Assembly: GCF_003569005.1 (NCBI RefSeq)
Contig: NZ_BCUR01000004.1
Coordinates: 2,539,573-2,603,572 of the forward strand
DNA length: 64,000 nucleotides
Source: Vibrio superstes
GTDB taxonomy: Bacteria; Pseudomonadota; Gammaproteobacteria; Enterobacterales; Vibrionaceae
Direction of reading: 5' to 3'
A program made the position numbers and the translations under genes. Below are positions 26,065-34,991 of this stretch, one piece after another. The notes under the pieces were generated by a model that was not told the DNA's origin, did no database searches, and saw only the letters and a list, made by a program, of their open reading frames with translations. The stretch's first letter is position 1. Each line of letters begins with the position of its first letter.

Positions 26065-27297
26065 TTATTGTTTCACTGTCATGAACTCTGGGTAAGCACC
26101 GATACCACAATCGTGAACGTCCATGCCTTCCATCTCTTCTTCTTTAGTAACTCGGATACCCATAGTTGCTTTCAGTACAGCCCACACAACCATGCTTGCA
26201 CCGAATACCCAACCGAAGATTACAGCAGCACCTAGAAGCTGAGCACCAAATGTTGCATCTGCATTGCTTAGTGGCACTACCATCAAGCCGAAGAAACCAC
26301 ATACACCGTGAACAGAGATAGCACCCACTGGATCATCAATCTTGATTTTATCGAAGCCTACGATACTGAATACAACGATTGCACCTGCTACTGCACCAAC
26401 ACTCACTGCTGCAAGTGGTGATGGAGATAGAGGGTCGGCAGTAATTGCAACAAGACCTGCTAACGCACCGTTAAGAATCATAGTAAGGTCAGCCTTACCC
26501 CAAGTAGTCTTACACACTAGAAGCGCTGCGATTGCACCCGCTGCTGCTGCTGCGTTAGTGTTTAAGAAGATTTGGCCTACTGCTGTTGCATTTTCGAAGT
26601 CCGATACCATTAGCTGAGAACCGCCGTTGAAGCCGAACCAACCAAACCATAGGATAAACGTACCTAGTGTCGCTAGAGGCATGTTTGAACCTGGGATAGG
26701 GTGAACTGAACCGTTTTTACCGTATTTACCTGAACGAGCACCTAGTAGTATTACACCAGATAGAGCTGCTGCTGCACCAGCCATGTGTACGATACCTGAG
26801 CCGGCAAAGTCGCTAAAGCCCGCTTCTGATAGGAAACCGCCGCCCCAAGTCCAGTAGCCTTCCATTGGGTAGATAAAGCCAGTAAGAACCACTGTGAATG
26901 CAAGGAAAGCCCAAAGCTTCATACGTTCAGCTACAGCACCAGAAACTACTGACATTGCAGTTGCTACGAACACTACTTGGAAGAAGAAATCAGACTCTAG
27001 AGAGTGATCTGCGCCTTCGCCTTGTGTTCCTATTAGGCTGCCAAATGATGGTAGGTAACCGCCACCGCTATTGTCTACGTACATGATGTTGTAACCCACC
27101 AGCAAGAACATAGTACAAGCGATTGCGTACAACACGATGTTTTTAGTTAAGATTTCAGTGGTGTTCTTCGAGCGCACTAAGCCTGCTTCCAGCATGGCAA
27201 AGCCTGCTGCCATCCACATAACTAACGCACCTGAAATAAGAAAGAAAAAAGTGTCTAGTGCGTAACGAAGTTCCGTTACTGTAGCTGTAAGTTCCAT
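26065..27297 (-). CDS. amtB: ammonium transporter AmtB
   Basis: 410-residue Amt/Rh channel with about 11 membrane helices. It shows the family signature around DFAGSGIVHMAGAAAAL (first pore histidine) and the second pore-histidine region VHGVCGFFG. It conducts ammonia/ammonium across the inner membrane and is gated by the PII protein encoded just upstream. The gap to glnK is 24 bases; one sigma-54 transcript is inferred. Confidence 0.95.
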   Translation of the reverse strand: MELTATVTELRYALDTFFFLISGALVMWMAAGFAMLEAGLVRSKNTTEILTKNIVLYAIACTMFLLVGYNIMYVDNSGGGYLPSFGSLIGTQGEGADHSLESDFFFQVVFVATAMSVVSGAVAERMKLWAFLAFTVVLTGFIYPMEGYWTWGGGFLSEAGFSDFAGSGIVHMAGAAAALSGVILLGARSGKYGKNGSVHPIPGSNMPLATLGTFILWFGWFGFNGGSQLMVSDFENATAVGQIFLNTNAAAAAGAIAALLVCKTTWGKADLTMILNGALAGLVAITADPLSPSPLAAVSVGAVAGAIVVFSIVGFDKIKIDDPVGAISVHGVCGFFGLMVVPLSNADATFGAQLLGAAVIFGWVFGASMVVWAVLKATMGIRVTKEEEMEGMDVHDCGIGAYPEFMTVKQ

Positions 27298-27321
27298 AAT
27301 AAATTCTCTTGTCCGTTATTC

Positions 27322-27660
27322 TTAAAGGGCTTCTGTATCCATTTCGCCTGTACGAATACGTACAGCCTGAGATAGGTCGTAGACAAAAATCTTGCCATCA
27401 CCAATCTTGCCTGTGTGTGCTGCTTTACTCACTGCTTCAACAACACGGTCAACATTCTCAGCCTGTGTTGCGATTTCTAGCTTAACCTTTGGCAAGAAAT
27501 CCACTTGATATTCTGCACCACGGTACAACTCAGTGTGACCTTTCTGACGGCCAAATCCCTTAACCTCAGAAACAGTCATACCTTCAATTCCCACATCCGA
27601 TAGAGCTTCACGGACATCGTCCAATTTGAAGGGTTTGATAATTGCATTAATAAGTTTCAT
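27322..27660 (-). CDS. glnK: nitrogen regulatory protein PII, GlnK type
   Basis: 112 residues, the standard PII length. The T-loop has the uridylylation tyrosine Y51 in YRGAEY, and the C-terminal signature TGKIGDGKIFV is present. It senses 2-oxoglutarate and ATP/ADP and blocks AmtB at high nitrogen. GlnK rather than GlnB is chosen because it is cotranscribed with amtB and carries a nitrogen-starvation promoter. Confidence 0.92.
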   Translation of the reverse strand: MKLINAIIKPFKLDDVREALSDVGIEGMTVSEVKGFGRQKGHTELYRGAEYQVDFLPKVKLEIATQAENVDRVVEAVSKAAHTGKIGDGKIFVYDLSQAVRIRTGEMDTEAL

Positions 27661-27703
27661 CGCTTTCCCTCTGCATAAGTAATTTCATCAACACTTTTAT
27701 ATA

Positions 27704-27719
27704 TACAAAGGGCGTGCCA
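27704..27719 (-). promoter_or_regulatory. sigma-54 (-24/-12) promoter of glnK-amtB
   Basis: Minus strand TGGCACG-CCCT-TTGTA against the consensus TGGCACG-N4-TTGCA: one mismatch, with the required ten bases between GG and GT. The predicted start is about 30 bases ahead of the glnK ATG. Confidence 0.8.
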
Positions 27720-27781
27720 AGTTTTTAAATCCATGAATTTTAAGGATTTAAAGGAGAGAGGAGTAAAGAAGGGAATTTAAT

Positions 27782-27798
27782 TGCACTATATTAGTGCA
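27782..27798. promoter_or_regulatory. NtrC enhancer site
   Basis: TGCACTATATTAGTGCA is a perfect 6-5-6 inverted repeat, differing at two bases from the classic E. coli glnA NtrC site. It lies about 65-80 bases upstream of the -24 element. Further half-sites (AGTGCAC at 27813-27819, TTGTGCA at 27844-27850) suggest a second weaker site. Confidence 0.75.
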
Positions 27799-27866
27799 CA
27801 ACGCTCACCAAAAGTGCACAAAATGTTAAGAAATGTCACAAGTTTGTGCAATTGTGGGGAAAGGGC

Positions 27867-28235
27867 CTATCGGCCCGTTATTAGGAAGCGCTGCCATTGA
27901 TGGATAAGGGTAGAGAAATCCTCCAGACCACATACCCCAGAACTCTCGCTGTCATAAAAGTCCATATCAGGCTCAAACTCTTGTTCATATTGCTGCAGTA
28001 ACACGTTTTCTTGTACGGTCACTTCACCCGCTTCAATACTAATACTGATCTCCGTACCGGGAAGGTTAAAGACGTCTGCTAGATTATTGTTCGCCTGCTC
28101 CATCAAACTAAGAACTTGGTTGATCTTTTCCATATCATTACCAATCTCTTCATTCAGCCAACGGCCAATGATCTCATGCCCCATGCTGCATTGAACGGAG
28201 TACTTTCCAAATACGCGTCTAAATTCAAACTCCAT
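27867..28235 (-). CDS. yacL: YacL family protein (UPF0231), unknown function
   Basis: 122 residues, similar to E. coli YacL: MEFEFRR start, the SMGHEIIGRWLNEE block, and the C-terminal YDSESSGVCGLEDF block. It is acidic, without signal peptide or membrane segment. In E. coli yacL neighbours acnB; here the glycerate module has come between them. Function is not established. Confidence 0.8.
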   Translation of the reverse strand: MEFEFRRVFGKYSVQCSMGHEIIGRWLNEEIGNDMEKINQVLSLMEQANNNLADVFNLPGTEISISIEAGEVTVQENVLLQQYEQEFEPDMDFYDSESSGVCGLEDFSTLIHQWQRFLITGR

Positions 28236-28382
28236 AACTCAACCTATATTGCAATAATAACCAAGCGCTACAAGCTCGGCAGTATACCATTATCTTTTTA
28301 GAAACGAGCATATTGACACGTTTGCCGTTACTATCCTGCCGCCAATACCAGAAACAAATGCCTATAAAGATGAGAGCCTGTT

Positions 28383-29534
28383 ATGCAACTGAATGAAATG
28401 ATCGCCAGACAAATTGTTGAACGAACAATGAAGATCATTCCCTACTCCATCAATGTCATGGATGCTAATGGACGTATTATTGGTTCCAGCGATGCCACTC
28501 GTTTGCACCAAAAGCATGAGGGAGCCGTGCTGGCCATCACCGAGTCTCGCGTTGTAAACATCGATGAAGCGACTGCAGAGCATCTAAAAGGTGTCAAACC
28601 AGGCATTAACCTGCCGATCTTCTTTCAAGACCTCGTTATTGGAGCAATCGGTATTTCAGGGACACTGCAGCAAGTGCATCATTTTGGTGAACTGGTAAAA
28701 ATGACCGCGGAGCTTATTGTCGAACAAGCCGCACTCATGTCACAGGTCGAATGGAACAAGAGGCATCGAGAAGAATTAGTACTTCAATTGATCCGTGGCA
28801 GTACCCTAAATGACATGCAACTGCAGGCTATTGCCCAGCGTTTGGATCTCGACCTTGAACAACCTCGAATTGCCGCCGTCGTAAAGGTATTGCCTATAGG
28901 CAACAAAGCCCCTTCATTAGAGAACCTACAGCAATTGGTGCACCTATTGGAATACCCTGAGCGGGACAACCTAGTAGGCATCTTATCCGTTTCACAAAAT
29001 GAAGTGGTGGTATTAAAGCCCATTACACTATCAGGAAGTGGTTGGTCTAAAGAGGCTGAAACCAAGCGTGTGAACCTGCTTCTAAAAAGAATAAAGAAAG
29101 AAGCTAAGTTTCAAATCAAGATTGCTCTAGGAGATTACTTTCCGGGACTCGCCGGACTCGCGCGCTCATACGATACAGCCGAACTGACCATGCACAGCGT
29201 AGGCAATCGCTTTGGTGAGGTATTCTTTTATCAAGACCATCGGCTTCCTGCCATCATGAGCAGCCTCTTAGAAGACCCTTGGATTCGCGAACAGCTGGAG
29301 CAGTCTTATCTGCAGTTGCAAAAGCGCGACGGTAAAGGGCTACTGATTAAAACCCTTAAGACATATTTGAAACAGAATTGTGATTCAGCTCTCACCTGTA
29401 ATGAGCTACACATTCATCGTAATACTCTGCGTTATCGAATAGAGAAGATCAATCAAATAACTTCATTAAATATCAATAACATAGATGATCTATTTCAACT
29501 GTATATTGCCATCAATCTGTTCCATTGGAAATAA
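28383..29534 (+). CDS. cdaR: CdaR-type sugar-diacid/glycerate transcriptional activator
   Basis: 383 residues. N-terminal diacid-recognition domain (about 3-135, with NVMDANGRIIGSSDATR), middle GGDEF-like/CdaR domain, and C-terminal PucR-type helix-turn-helix (about 325-380, HIHRNTLRYRIEKI). E. coli CdaR senses glycerate-type acids and activates gar/gud genes. It diverges from yacL and directly precedes a permease and glycerate kinase, which fits a local activator. Confidence 0.85.
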   Translation: MQLNEMIARQIVERTMKIIPYSINVMDANGRIIGSSDATRLHQKHEGAVLAITESRVVNIDEATAEHLKGVKPGINLPIFFQDLVIGAIGISGTLQQVHHFGELVKMTAELIVEQAALMSQVEWNKRHREELVLQLIRGSTLNDMQLQAIAQRLDLDLEQPRIAAVVKVLPIGNKAPSLENLQQLVHLLEYPERDNLVGILSVSQNEVVVLKPITLSGSGWSKEAETKRVNLLLKRIKKEAKFQIKIALGDYFPGLAGLARSYDTAELTMHSVGNRFGEVFFYQDHRLPAIMSSLLEDPWIREQLEQSYLQLQKRDGKGLLIKTLKTYLKQNCDSALTCNELHIHRNTLRYRIEKINQITSLNINNIDDLFQLYIAINLFHWK

Positions 29535-29540
29535 CAGTAA

Positions 29541-29556
29541 TTGTGCAACTGCACAA
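29541..29556. promoter_or_regulatory. candidate operator upstream of the glycerate permease
   Basis: Inverted repeat TTGTGCA-AC-TGCACAA with perfect seven-base arms, seven bases after the cdaR stop and about 110 bases before the permease ATG. It is the obvious candidate binding site for the adjacent CdaR-type regulator; that pairing is inference. Confidence 0.5.
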
Positions 29557-29665
29557 ATAATAACACCAGAAACCATCGTTTATTTGTGGCAAGCGCTAAA
29601 GACTTGTCACACCTCCCTCTCTATATTTGCCGAAAAATTACAAATTGTTACTTGGGAAATATCAC

Positions 29666-30931
29666 ATGATTGAAGTTTCAACCCTCGGCGCACTGGCAGC
29701 ACTTATAGTCGCTATCGCGCTGATCCTAAAGAAAGTTCCACCCGCCTACGGCATGATTATTGGTGCCTTAATCGGCGGTATTGTAGGTGGTGTATCACTG
29801 ACAGATACCGTAGGTCTAATGATCGGTGGTGCTCAAGGCATAGTGACTGCGGTTCTACGTATATTAGCTGCCGGTGTGTTGGCGGGTGTACTCATCGAGT
29901 CTGGCGCTGCCACCTCTATCGCCGAAACCATAGTTAAAAAAGTAGGTGAGACGCGAGCTCTACTGGCGCTAGCGGTAGCCACCATGATTTTGACTGCTGT
30001 TGGCGTATTCGTTGATGTGGCGGTTATTACCGTATCGCCAATTGCCCTAGCGATTGCTCACCGTGCGAACATCTCCAAGACAGCAATCTTGCTAGCAATG
30101 GTCGGTGGCGGTAAAGCGGGTAACGTTATGTCGCCAAACCCCAATGCAATTGCAGCCTCTGATGCGTTCAACGTTCCACTGACCTCTGTAATGGCAGCCG
30201 GCGTTATTCCAGGTCTATGTGGCATGCTATTGGCGTACTTTATTGCCAAGCGCCTAGTCAACAAGGGCAGCAAAGTTTCAGCTTCTGAGATCGTAGCCGT
30301 TGATCATAGCAAGCTACCGTCATTTGGCGCTGCGATTGTTGCGCCTCTTGTCGCTATTGCTCTACTGGCACTTCGTCCTATTGCTGGCATTAATGTTGAC
30401 CCTCTTATTGCTCTACCTCTTGGTGGCCTTCTTGGTGCAGTGGTTATGGGTCGCTTCAAAGACTCTAACCAATTTGCGGTTGCGGGACTAAACCGCATGG
30501 CTCCAGTAGCAGTAATGCTTCTAGGTACAGGTACTCTAGCGGGCATCGTGGCTAACTCAGCATTAAAAGGTGGGCTTATCGATATCTTGACGGCGTCTGG
30601 TTTGCCTTCATATCTACTTGCACCAATCTCTGGTGCGATGATGTCTCTTGCTACCGCTTCAACCACAGCTGGTACAGCGGTTGCGGCGAGTGTATTTAGC
30701 CACACTATTTTAGAGCTCGGTGTTCCCGCTCTTGCTGGTGCTGCAATGATCCACTCTGGTGCTACCGTTCTTGACCACATGCCACACGGCAGCTTCTTCC
30801 ATGCTACTGGCGGTGCTGTACATATGGGCATTCGTGAGCGTCTAAAGCTTATTCCTTACGAGTCTGCAGTAGGTCTAATGATTGCGTTTGTTTCTGTGAT
30901 GATCTTCGGCGTATTTGGTCTGTTTGTTTAA
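29666..30931 (+). CDS. GntP-family permease, probably for glycerate
   Basis: 421-residue, about 12-helix permease of the gluconate:H+ symporter family, with the conserved FVDVAVITVSPIALAI and GGGKAGNVMSPNPNAIAASDAF blocks. The frame is open upstream to 29627, but the ATG at 29666 has a GGGAAA ribosome site and removes an unlikely basic leader. It sits between a CdaR-type activator and glycerate kinase, so glycerate or a related acid is the inferred substrate rather than gluconate. Confidence 0.82.
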   Translation: MIEVSTLGALAALIVAIALILKKVPPAYGMIIGALIGGIVGGVSLTDTVGLMIGGAQGIVTAVLRILAAGVLAGVLIESGAATSIAETIVKKVGETRALLALAVATMILTAVGVFVDVAVITVSPIALAIAHRANISKTAILLAMVGGGKAGNVMSPNPNAIAASDAFNVPLTSVMAAGVIPGLCGMLLAYFIAKRLVNKGSKVSASEIVAVDHSKLPSFGAAIVAPLVAIALLALRPIAGINVDPLIALPLGGLLGAVVMGRFKDSNQFAVAGLNRMAPVAVMLLGTGTLAGIVANSALKGGLIDILTASGLPSYLLAPISGAMMSLATASTTAGTAVAASVFSHTILELGVPALAGAAMIHSGATVLDHMPHGSFFHATGGAVHMGIRERLKLIPYESAVGLMIAFVSVMIFGVFGLFV

Positions 30932-30947
30932 GTTTAAGGGTTTCAAA

Positions 30948-32087
30948 ATGAAAATTGTAATTGCTCCTGATTCATACAAAGAAAGCCTATCTGCAATGGG
31001 CGTAGCTCAAGCGATTGAAAACGGCTTCAAGCAAGTAATACCAGACGCTGAATACATTAAACTGCCGATGGCAGATGGTGGTGAAGGTACAGTTCAATCA
31101 CTGGTTGATGCAACAAGTGGCTCTATCACCAAGCATCCTGTAATTGGTCCGCTAGGTGAGACCGTTGAAGGCTTCTACGGCATGCTAGGTGATGGCAAGA
31201 CTGCGATCATCGAAATGGCTGCGGCCTCTGGTCTTGACTTGGTTGCTCCAGAGAAGCGCAATCCCTTAAAAACGACCACCTACGGTACAGGTGAGCTAAT
31301 CAAGGCGGTATTAGACAAAGGTGTTGAGCATATTATTATTGGTATCGGCGGCAGCGCGACCAATGATGGTGGCCTAGGAATGGCTCAAGCCCTTGGCATT
31401 CGGATGCTAGATGCTGAAGGTAACGAGCTTGGTTTTGGTGGTGGTGAGTTGTCAAAACTGGCAAGCATAGATCTCAACGACCTAGATCAACGCCTACAAG
31501 ACGTTCGCCTTGAGATTGCTTGTGACGTAGACAACCCATTATGTGGCCCTAAAGGTGCATCACATGTATTTGGTCCGCAAAAAGGCGCAACACCAGAAAT
31601 GGTTGAACAGTTAGACGCCAACCTTGCCCACTACGCAAGCATCATGAAAGAGCAACTCGGGGCTGACGTGATTAATCTTCCTGGCGCGGGGGCTGCTGGT
31701 GGACTTGGCGCGGCACTAGTGGGTCTTCTAGATGCTGAACTTCGCCCAGGCATCAACATTGTCATGGATGCGGTTAATCTCGATAACGTGGTTGCGGATG
31801 CAGACCTTGTGATTACGGGTGAAGGTCGTATTGATAGCCAAACCATTCACGGCAAAACGCCGATTGGTGTTGCTCGCACCGCCAAAAAACATAACCTGCC
31901 GGTCATCGGCATTGCCGGCTGTCTCGCTGCAGACTGTAGTGTGGTTCATGGACATGGTATCGACGCAGTGTTCTCGGTTGTGAATCACGCGGTAGACCTG
32001 CCAACCGCATTGGCTGAAGCGGCTGAGAATATTGAGCTCACCGCTCGCAATGTTGCAGCGCTATATATGATGAAACGCGCGATATAA
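30948..32087 (+). CDS. glycerate kinase (GarK/GlxK family)
   Basis: 379 residues, the usual length for glycerate kinase type 1. It begins MKIVIAPDSYKESL and has the LPMADGGEGT, IGIGGSATNDGG and PGAGAAGGLG motifs. It phosphorylates glycerate to 2-phosphoglycerate (the GarK/GlxK type), feeding lower glycolysis. The ATG follows the permease stop by 16 bases with a TAAGGG site; the frame is open back into the permease gene but the internal ATG matches the family. It is last in a cdaR-permease-kinase module and convergent with acnB. Confidence 0.92.
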   Translation: MKIVIAPDSYKESLSAMGVAQAIENGFKQVIPDAEYIKLPMADGGEGTVQSLVDATSGSITKHPVIGPLGETVEGFYGMLGDGKTAIIEMAAASGLDLVAPEKRNPLKTTTYGTGELIKAVLDKGVEHIIIGIGGSATNDGGLGMAQALGIRMLDAEGNELGFGGGELSKLASIDLNDLDQRLQDVRLEIACDVDNPLCGPKGASHVFGPQKGATPEMVEQLDANLAHYASIMKEQLGADVINLPGAGAAGGLGAALVGLLDAELRPGINIVMDAVNLDNVVADADLVITGEGRIDSQTIHGKTPIGVARTAKKHNLPVIGIAGCLAADCSVVHGHGIDAVFSVVNHAVDLPTALAEAAENIELTARNVAALYMMKRAI

Positions 32088-32111
32088 CACGGCGTTAAGC
32101 TACCTCGATAC

Positions 32112-32137
32112 AAAAAAGGCCGCTATCAAGCGGCCTT
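32112..32137 (-). terminator. shared terminator between glycerate kinase and acnB
   Basis: Stem AAGGCCGCT (32116-32124), loop ATCA, stem AGCGGCCTT (32129-32137). On the minus strand it runs into TTTTTT (acnB terminator); the plus-strand tail is weaker (TTATT). Confidence 0.88.
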
Positions 32138-32162
32138 ATTCGTATTTACAGTACGTCAGATA

Positions 32163-34751
32163 TTATGCTGGCTCTTGGAAAATCACCGTATCTGCTTTGT
32201 CTGTGTATTGGCCCATACGATGGAAGTTCAGGTAGCGATAGGTATCCGCTGCTGTTGCATCAATCTGCGATGAGTACTCTAGGTATTCTTCTTTAGTCGG
32301 AATGCGACCTAAGATAGCACCGACTGCCGCCAGTTCAGCTGAAGCCAAGTAAACGTTCGCGCCAGTACCTAAACGGTTCGGGAAGTTACGAGTCGACGTT
32401 GACATCACTGTCGCTTTGTCTGCCACTCGAGCTTGGTTACCCATACACAGTGAACAGCCCGGAGTTTCGATGCGAACCCCTGCACGTCCAAAGATGCCGT
32501 AGTAGCCTTCTTCTGTCAGTTGGTCACGGTCCATCTTAGTCGGAGGTGCAACCCAAAGACGAGTATCTAGCTGGCCGTTGAATTTCTCCAATAGCTTACC
32601 TGCAGCGCGGAAGTGCCCAATATTGGTCATACATGAACCAATGAATACCTCATCAATATCAGTACCTTGTACTTCAGATAATGGACGTGCATCGTCAGGA
32701 TCATTTGGTGCGCACAAGATTGGTTCATCGATCTCAGCCAGATCAATCTCAATCACATGCTTATACTCAGCGTCTTTATCCGCTTCCATAAGCTCTGGAT
32801 TGTCTACCCACTCTTGCATAGCAGTAATACGGCGCTCAATAGTACGGCGGTCACCGTAGCCTTCAGCGATCATCCACTTAAGCATAACGATGTTAGAGTT
32901 TAAGTACTCTTCGATAGACTCTTGAGAGAGCTTAACCGTACAACCTGCAGCGCTTCGCTCCGCAGATGCATCAGACAACTCAAATGCTTGCTCTACGCTT
33001 AGGTGTTCAACACCCTCAATCTCAAGAACGCGACCAGAGAATTCATTGATCTTGCCCGCTTTCTCAACCGTTAGTAGACCTTGCTTGATGCCGTAATACG
33101 GGATGGCATGAACTAGATCACGTAGCGTAATACCCGGCTTCATTTCGCCTTTAAAGCGCACCAAGATAGATTCAGGCATATCCAGTGGCATAACGCCCGT
33201 TGCCGCAGCAAAGGCCACAAGACCAGACCCTGCAGGGAAAGAGATACCTAGAGGGAAACGAGTATGTGAATCACCGCCCGTACCGACAGTATCAGGAAGC
33301 AACATACGGTTTAGCCATGAGTGAATAACACCATCACCAGGGCGAAGCGATACACCGCCACGGTTCATGATGAAATCAGGTAGCGTATGGTGAGTATTTA
33401 CATCAACAGGTTTTGGATACGCTGATGTGTGACAGAAAGACTGCATCACAAGGTCAGCTGAGAAGCCCAAACACGCTAAGTCTTTTAGCTCATCACGCGT
33501 CATAGGACCCGTTGTATCTTGAGAGCCCACTGTCGTCATTTTAGGTTCGCAGTATTGTCCTGCACGTACACCTTCTACGCCACAGGCTTTACCAACCATT
33601 TTCTGAGCTAGCGTGTAGCCTTTATTCGATACAGATGGGTCAATAGGTTTAGCAAACAAATCTGTTTCTTCTAAGCCTAGAGATGTACGAGCACGGCTAG
33701 TCAATCCACGACCCACAATCAGAGGGATACGCCCGCCGGCACGAACTTCATCAAGCAGTACTTTACCTAGTTCAAACGTAGAGATTACTTCGCCGTTCTT
33801 ACGCACTACGCCTTCATATGGGAAGATATCAATCACATCTCCCATATTCATGCTTTGCACGTCCAGTTCAATTGGCAATGCACCTGAGTCTTCCATAGTG
33901 TTATAGAAAATTGGGGCAATCTTTCCACCTAAACAGATACCGCCGGTACGCTTGTTTGGCACGTTCGGAATATCGTCACCCATAAACCACAGCACAGAGT
34001 TTGTCGCTGACTTACGAGAAGAGCCTGTTCCCACAACATCACCAACGTAAGCTAATGGAATGCCATCTTTTTGCAGTTCTTCTATTTGGCTAATAGGTCC
34101 TATATTACCTTGCTCATCAGGATGGATGCCCTCACGCTCCATCTTAAGCATTGCTTTTGCATGCACTGGAATATCAGGGCGAGACCAAGCATCAGGGGCT
34201 GGTGATAGGTCATCAGTGTTAGTTTCGCCGGTTACTTTAAAGACTTTAACCGTGATTTTTTCTGCTACTTTATCTTTCGATGTAAACCATTCCGCATCCG
34301 CCCAAGACTGGACAACTTGCTTAGCAAGTTCATTACCCGCTTTGGCTTTTTCTTCTACATCATAGAAGGCATCGAACATAAGCAGAGTATGAGAAAGTGC
34401 TTTTGTCGCAATTGGAGCCAGTTCTGAGTCATCTAGCAAGCTAACAAGCGGTTCGATGTTGTAACCACCCTGCATTGTGCCCAGTAGTTCAGCAGCCTTT
34501 TGCTTGCTCACTAGCGGTGATTCAACCTCACCCTTGGTGATTGCAGTTAGAAAACCAGCTTTAACATAAGCAGCTTCATCTACGCCCGGTGGAATACGGT
34601 TTTCTAGAAGGTCTAAGATGAAGGTTTCTTCACCTTGAGGTGGGTTCTTAAGTAATTCAACAAGTGCAGCCACCTGTTCTGCGTCTAGGGGCTTTGGAAC
34701 CACTCCCTGTTCAGCACGCTCAGCTACGTGTTTGCGATAAGCTTCAAGCAC
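32163..34751 (-). CDS. acnB: aconitate hydratase B
   Basis: 862 residues (E. coli 865). The main TCA-cycle aconitase, interconverting citrate and isocitrate. N-terminal HEAT-like domain (about 1-160) and swivel domain (about 165-380) precede the catalytic domains, the inverted order typical of AcnB. Cluster cysteines are seen in SCMTNIGHF and CSLCMGNQ. The start is GTG, supported by the MLEAYRKHVAERAEQG N-terminus and an AGAGG nine bases upstream; no in-frame ATG is near. It has a 240-bp upstream gap in which I recognise no specific operator. Confidence 0.97.
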   Translation of the reverse strand: MLEAYRKHVAERAEQGVVPKPLDAEQVAALVELLKNPPQGEETFILDLLENRIPPGVDEAAYVKAGFLTAITKGEVESPLVSKQKAAELLGTMQGGYNIEPLVSLLDDSELAPIATKALSHTLLMFDAFYDVEEKAKAGNELAKQVVQSWADAEWFTSKDKVAEKITVKVFKVTGETNTDDLSPAPDAWSRPDIPVHAKAMLKMEREGIHPDEQGNIGPISQIEELQKDGIPLAYVGDVVGTGSSRKSATNSVLWFMGDDIPNVPNKRTGGICLGGKIAPIFYNTMEDSGALPIELDVQSMNMGDVIDIFPYEGVVRKNGEVISTFELGKVLLDEVRAGGRIPLIVGRGLTSRARTSLGLEETDLFAKPIDPSVSNKGYTLAQKMVGKACGVEGVRAGQYCEPKMTTVGSQDTTGPMTRDELKDLACLGFSADLVMQSFCHTSAYPKPVDVNTHHTLPDFIMNRGGVSLRPGDGVIHSWLNRMLLPDTVGTGGDSHTRFPLGISFPAGSGLVAFAAATGVMPLDMPESILVRFKGEMKPGITLRDLVHAIPYYGIKQGLLTVEKAGKINEFSGRVLEIEGVEHLSVEQAFELSDASAERSAAGCTVKLSQESIEEYLNSNIVMLKWMIAEGYGDRRTIERRITAMQEWVDNPELMEADKDAEYKHVIEIDLAEIDEPILCAPNDPDDARPLSEVQGTDIDEVFIGSCMTNIGHFRAAGKLLEKFNGQLDTRLWVAPPTKMDRDQLTEEGYYGIFGRAGVRIETPGCSLCMGNQARVADKATVMSTSTRNFPNRLGTGANVYLASAELAAVGAILGRIPTKEEYLEYSSQIDATAADTYRYLNFHRMGQYTDKADTVIFQEPA

Positions 34752-34991
34752 AACATCATTCCTCTGGTTGTGGTCTGTGAGCTAAAAAAGCTACAGACAT
34801 CCTTTGATCAGACACCTTGTCCTATTGTCGTAATATTTCTGCAACACTTATGCATCGCAGTGAACAAGGGCCAAAATGGTGTACCGAGAATATCAAAATT
34901 AACCTTAAATTAAAATCTCGCCATTTTGACCAACATAGCAACTTAGGATGAAATCTTTTACAAATTGTGTCTAAAAGCCACTCAAACAGAT

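Noticed and set aside
30304..30831. 175-codon open frame antisense to the GntP-type permease
   Set aside because: Complement of a helix-rich membrane gene; no recognisable motifs or initiation signal.
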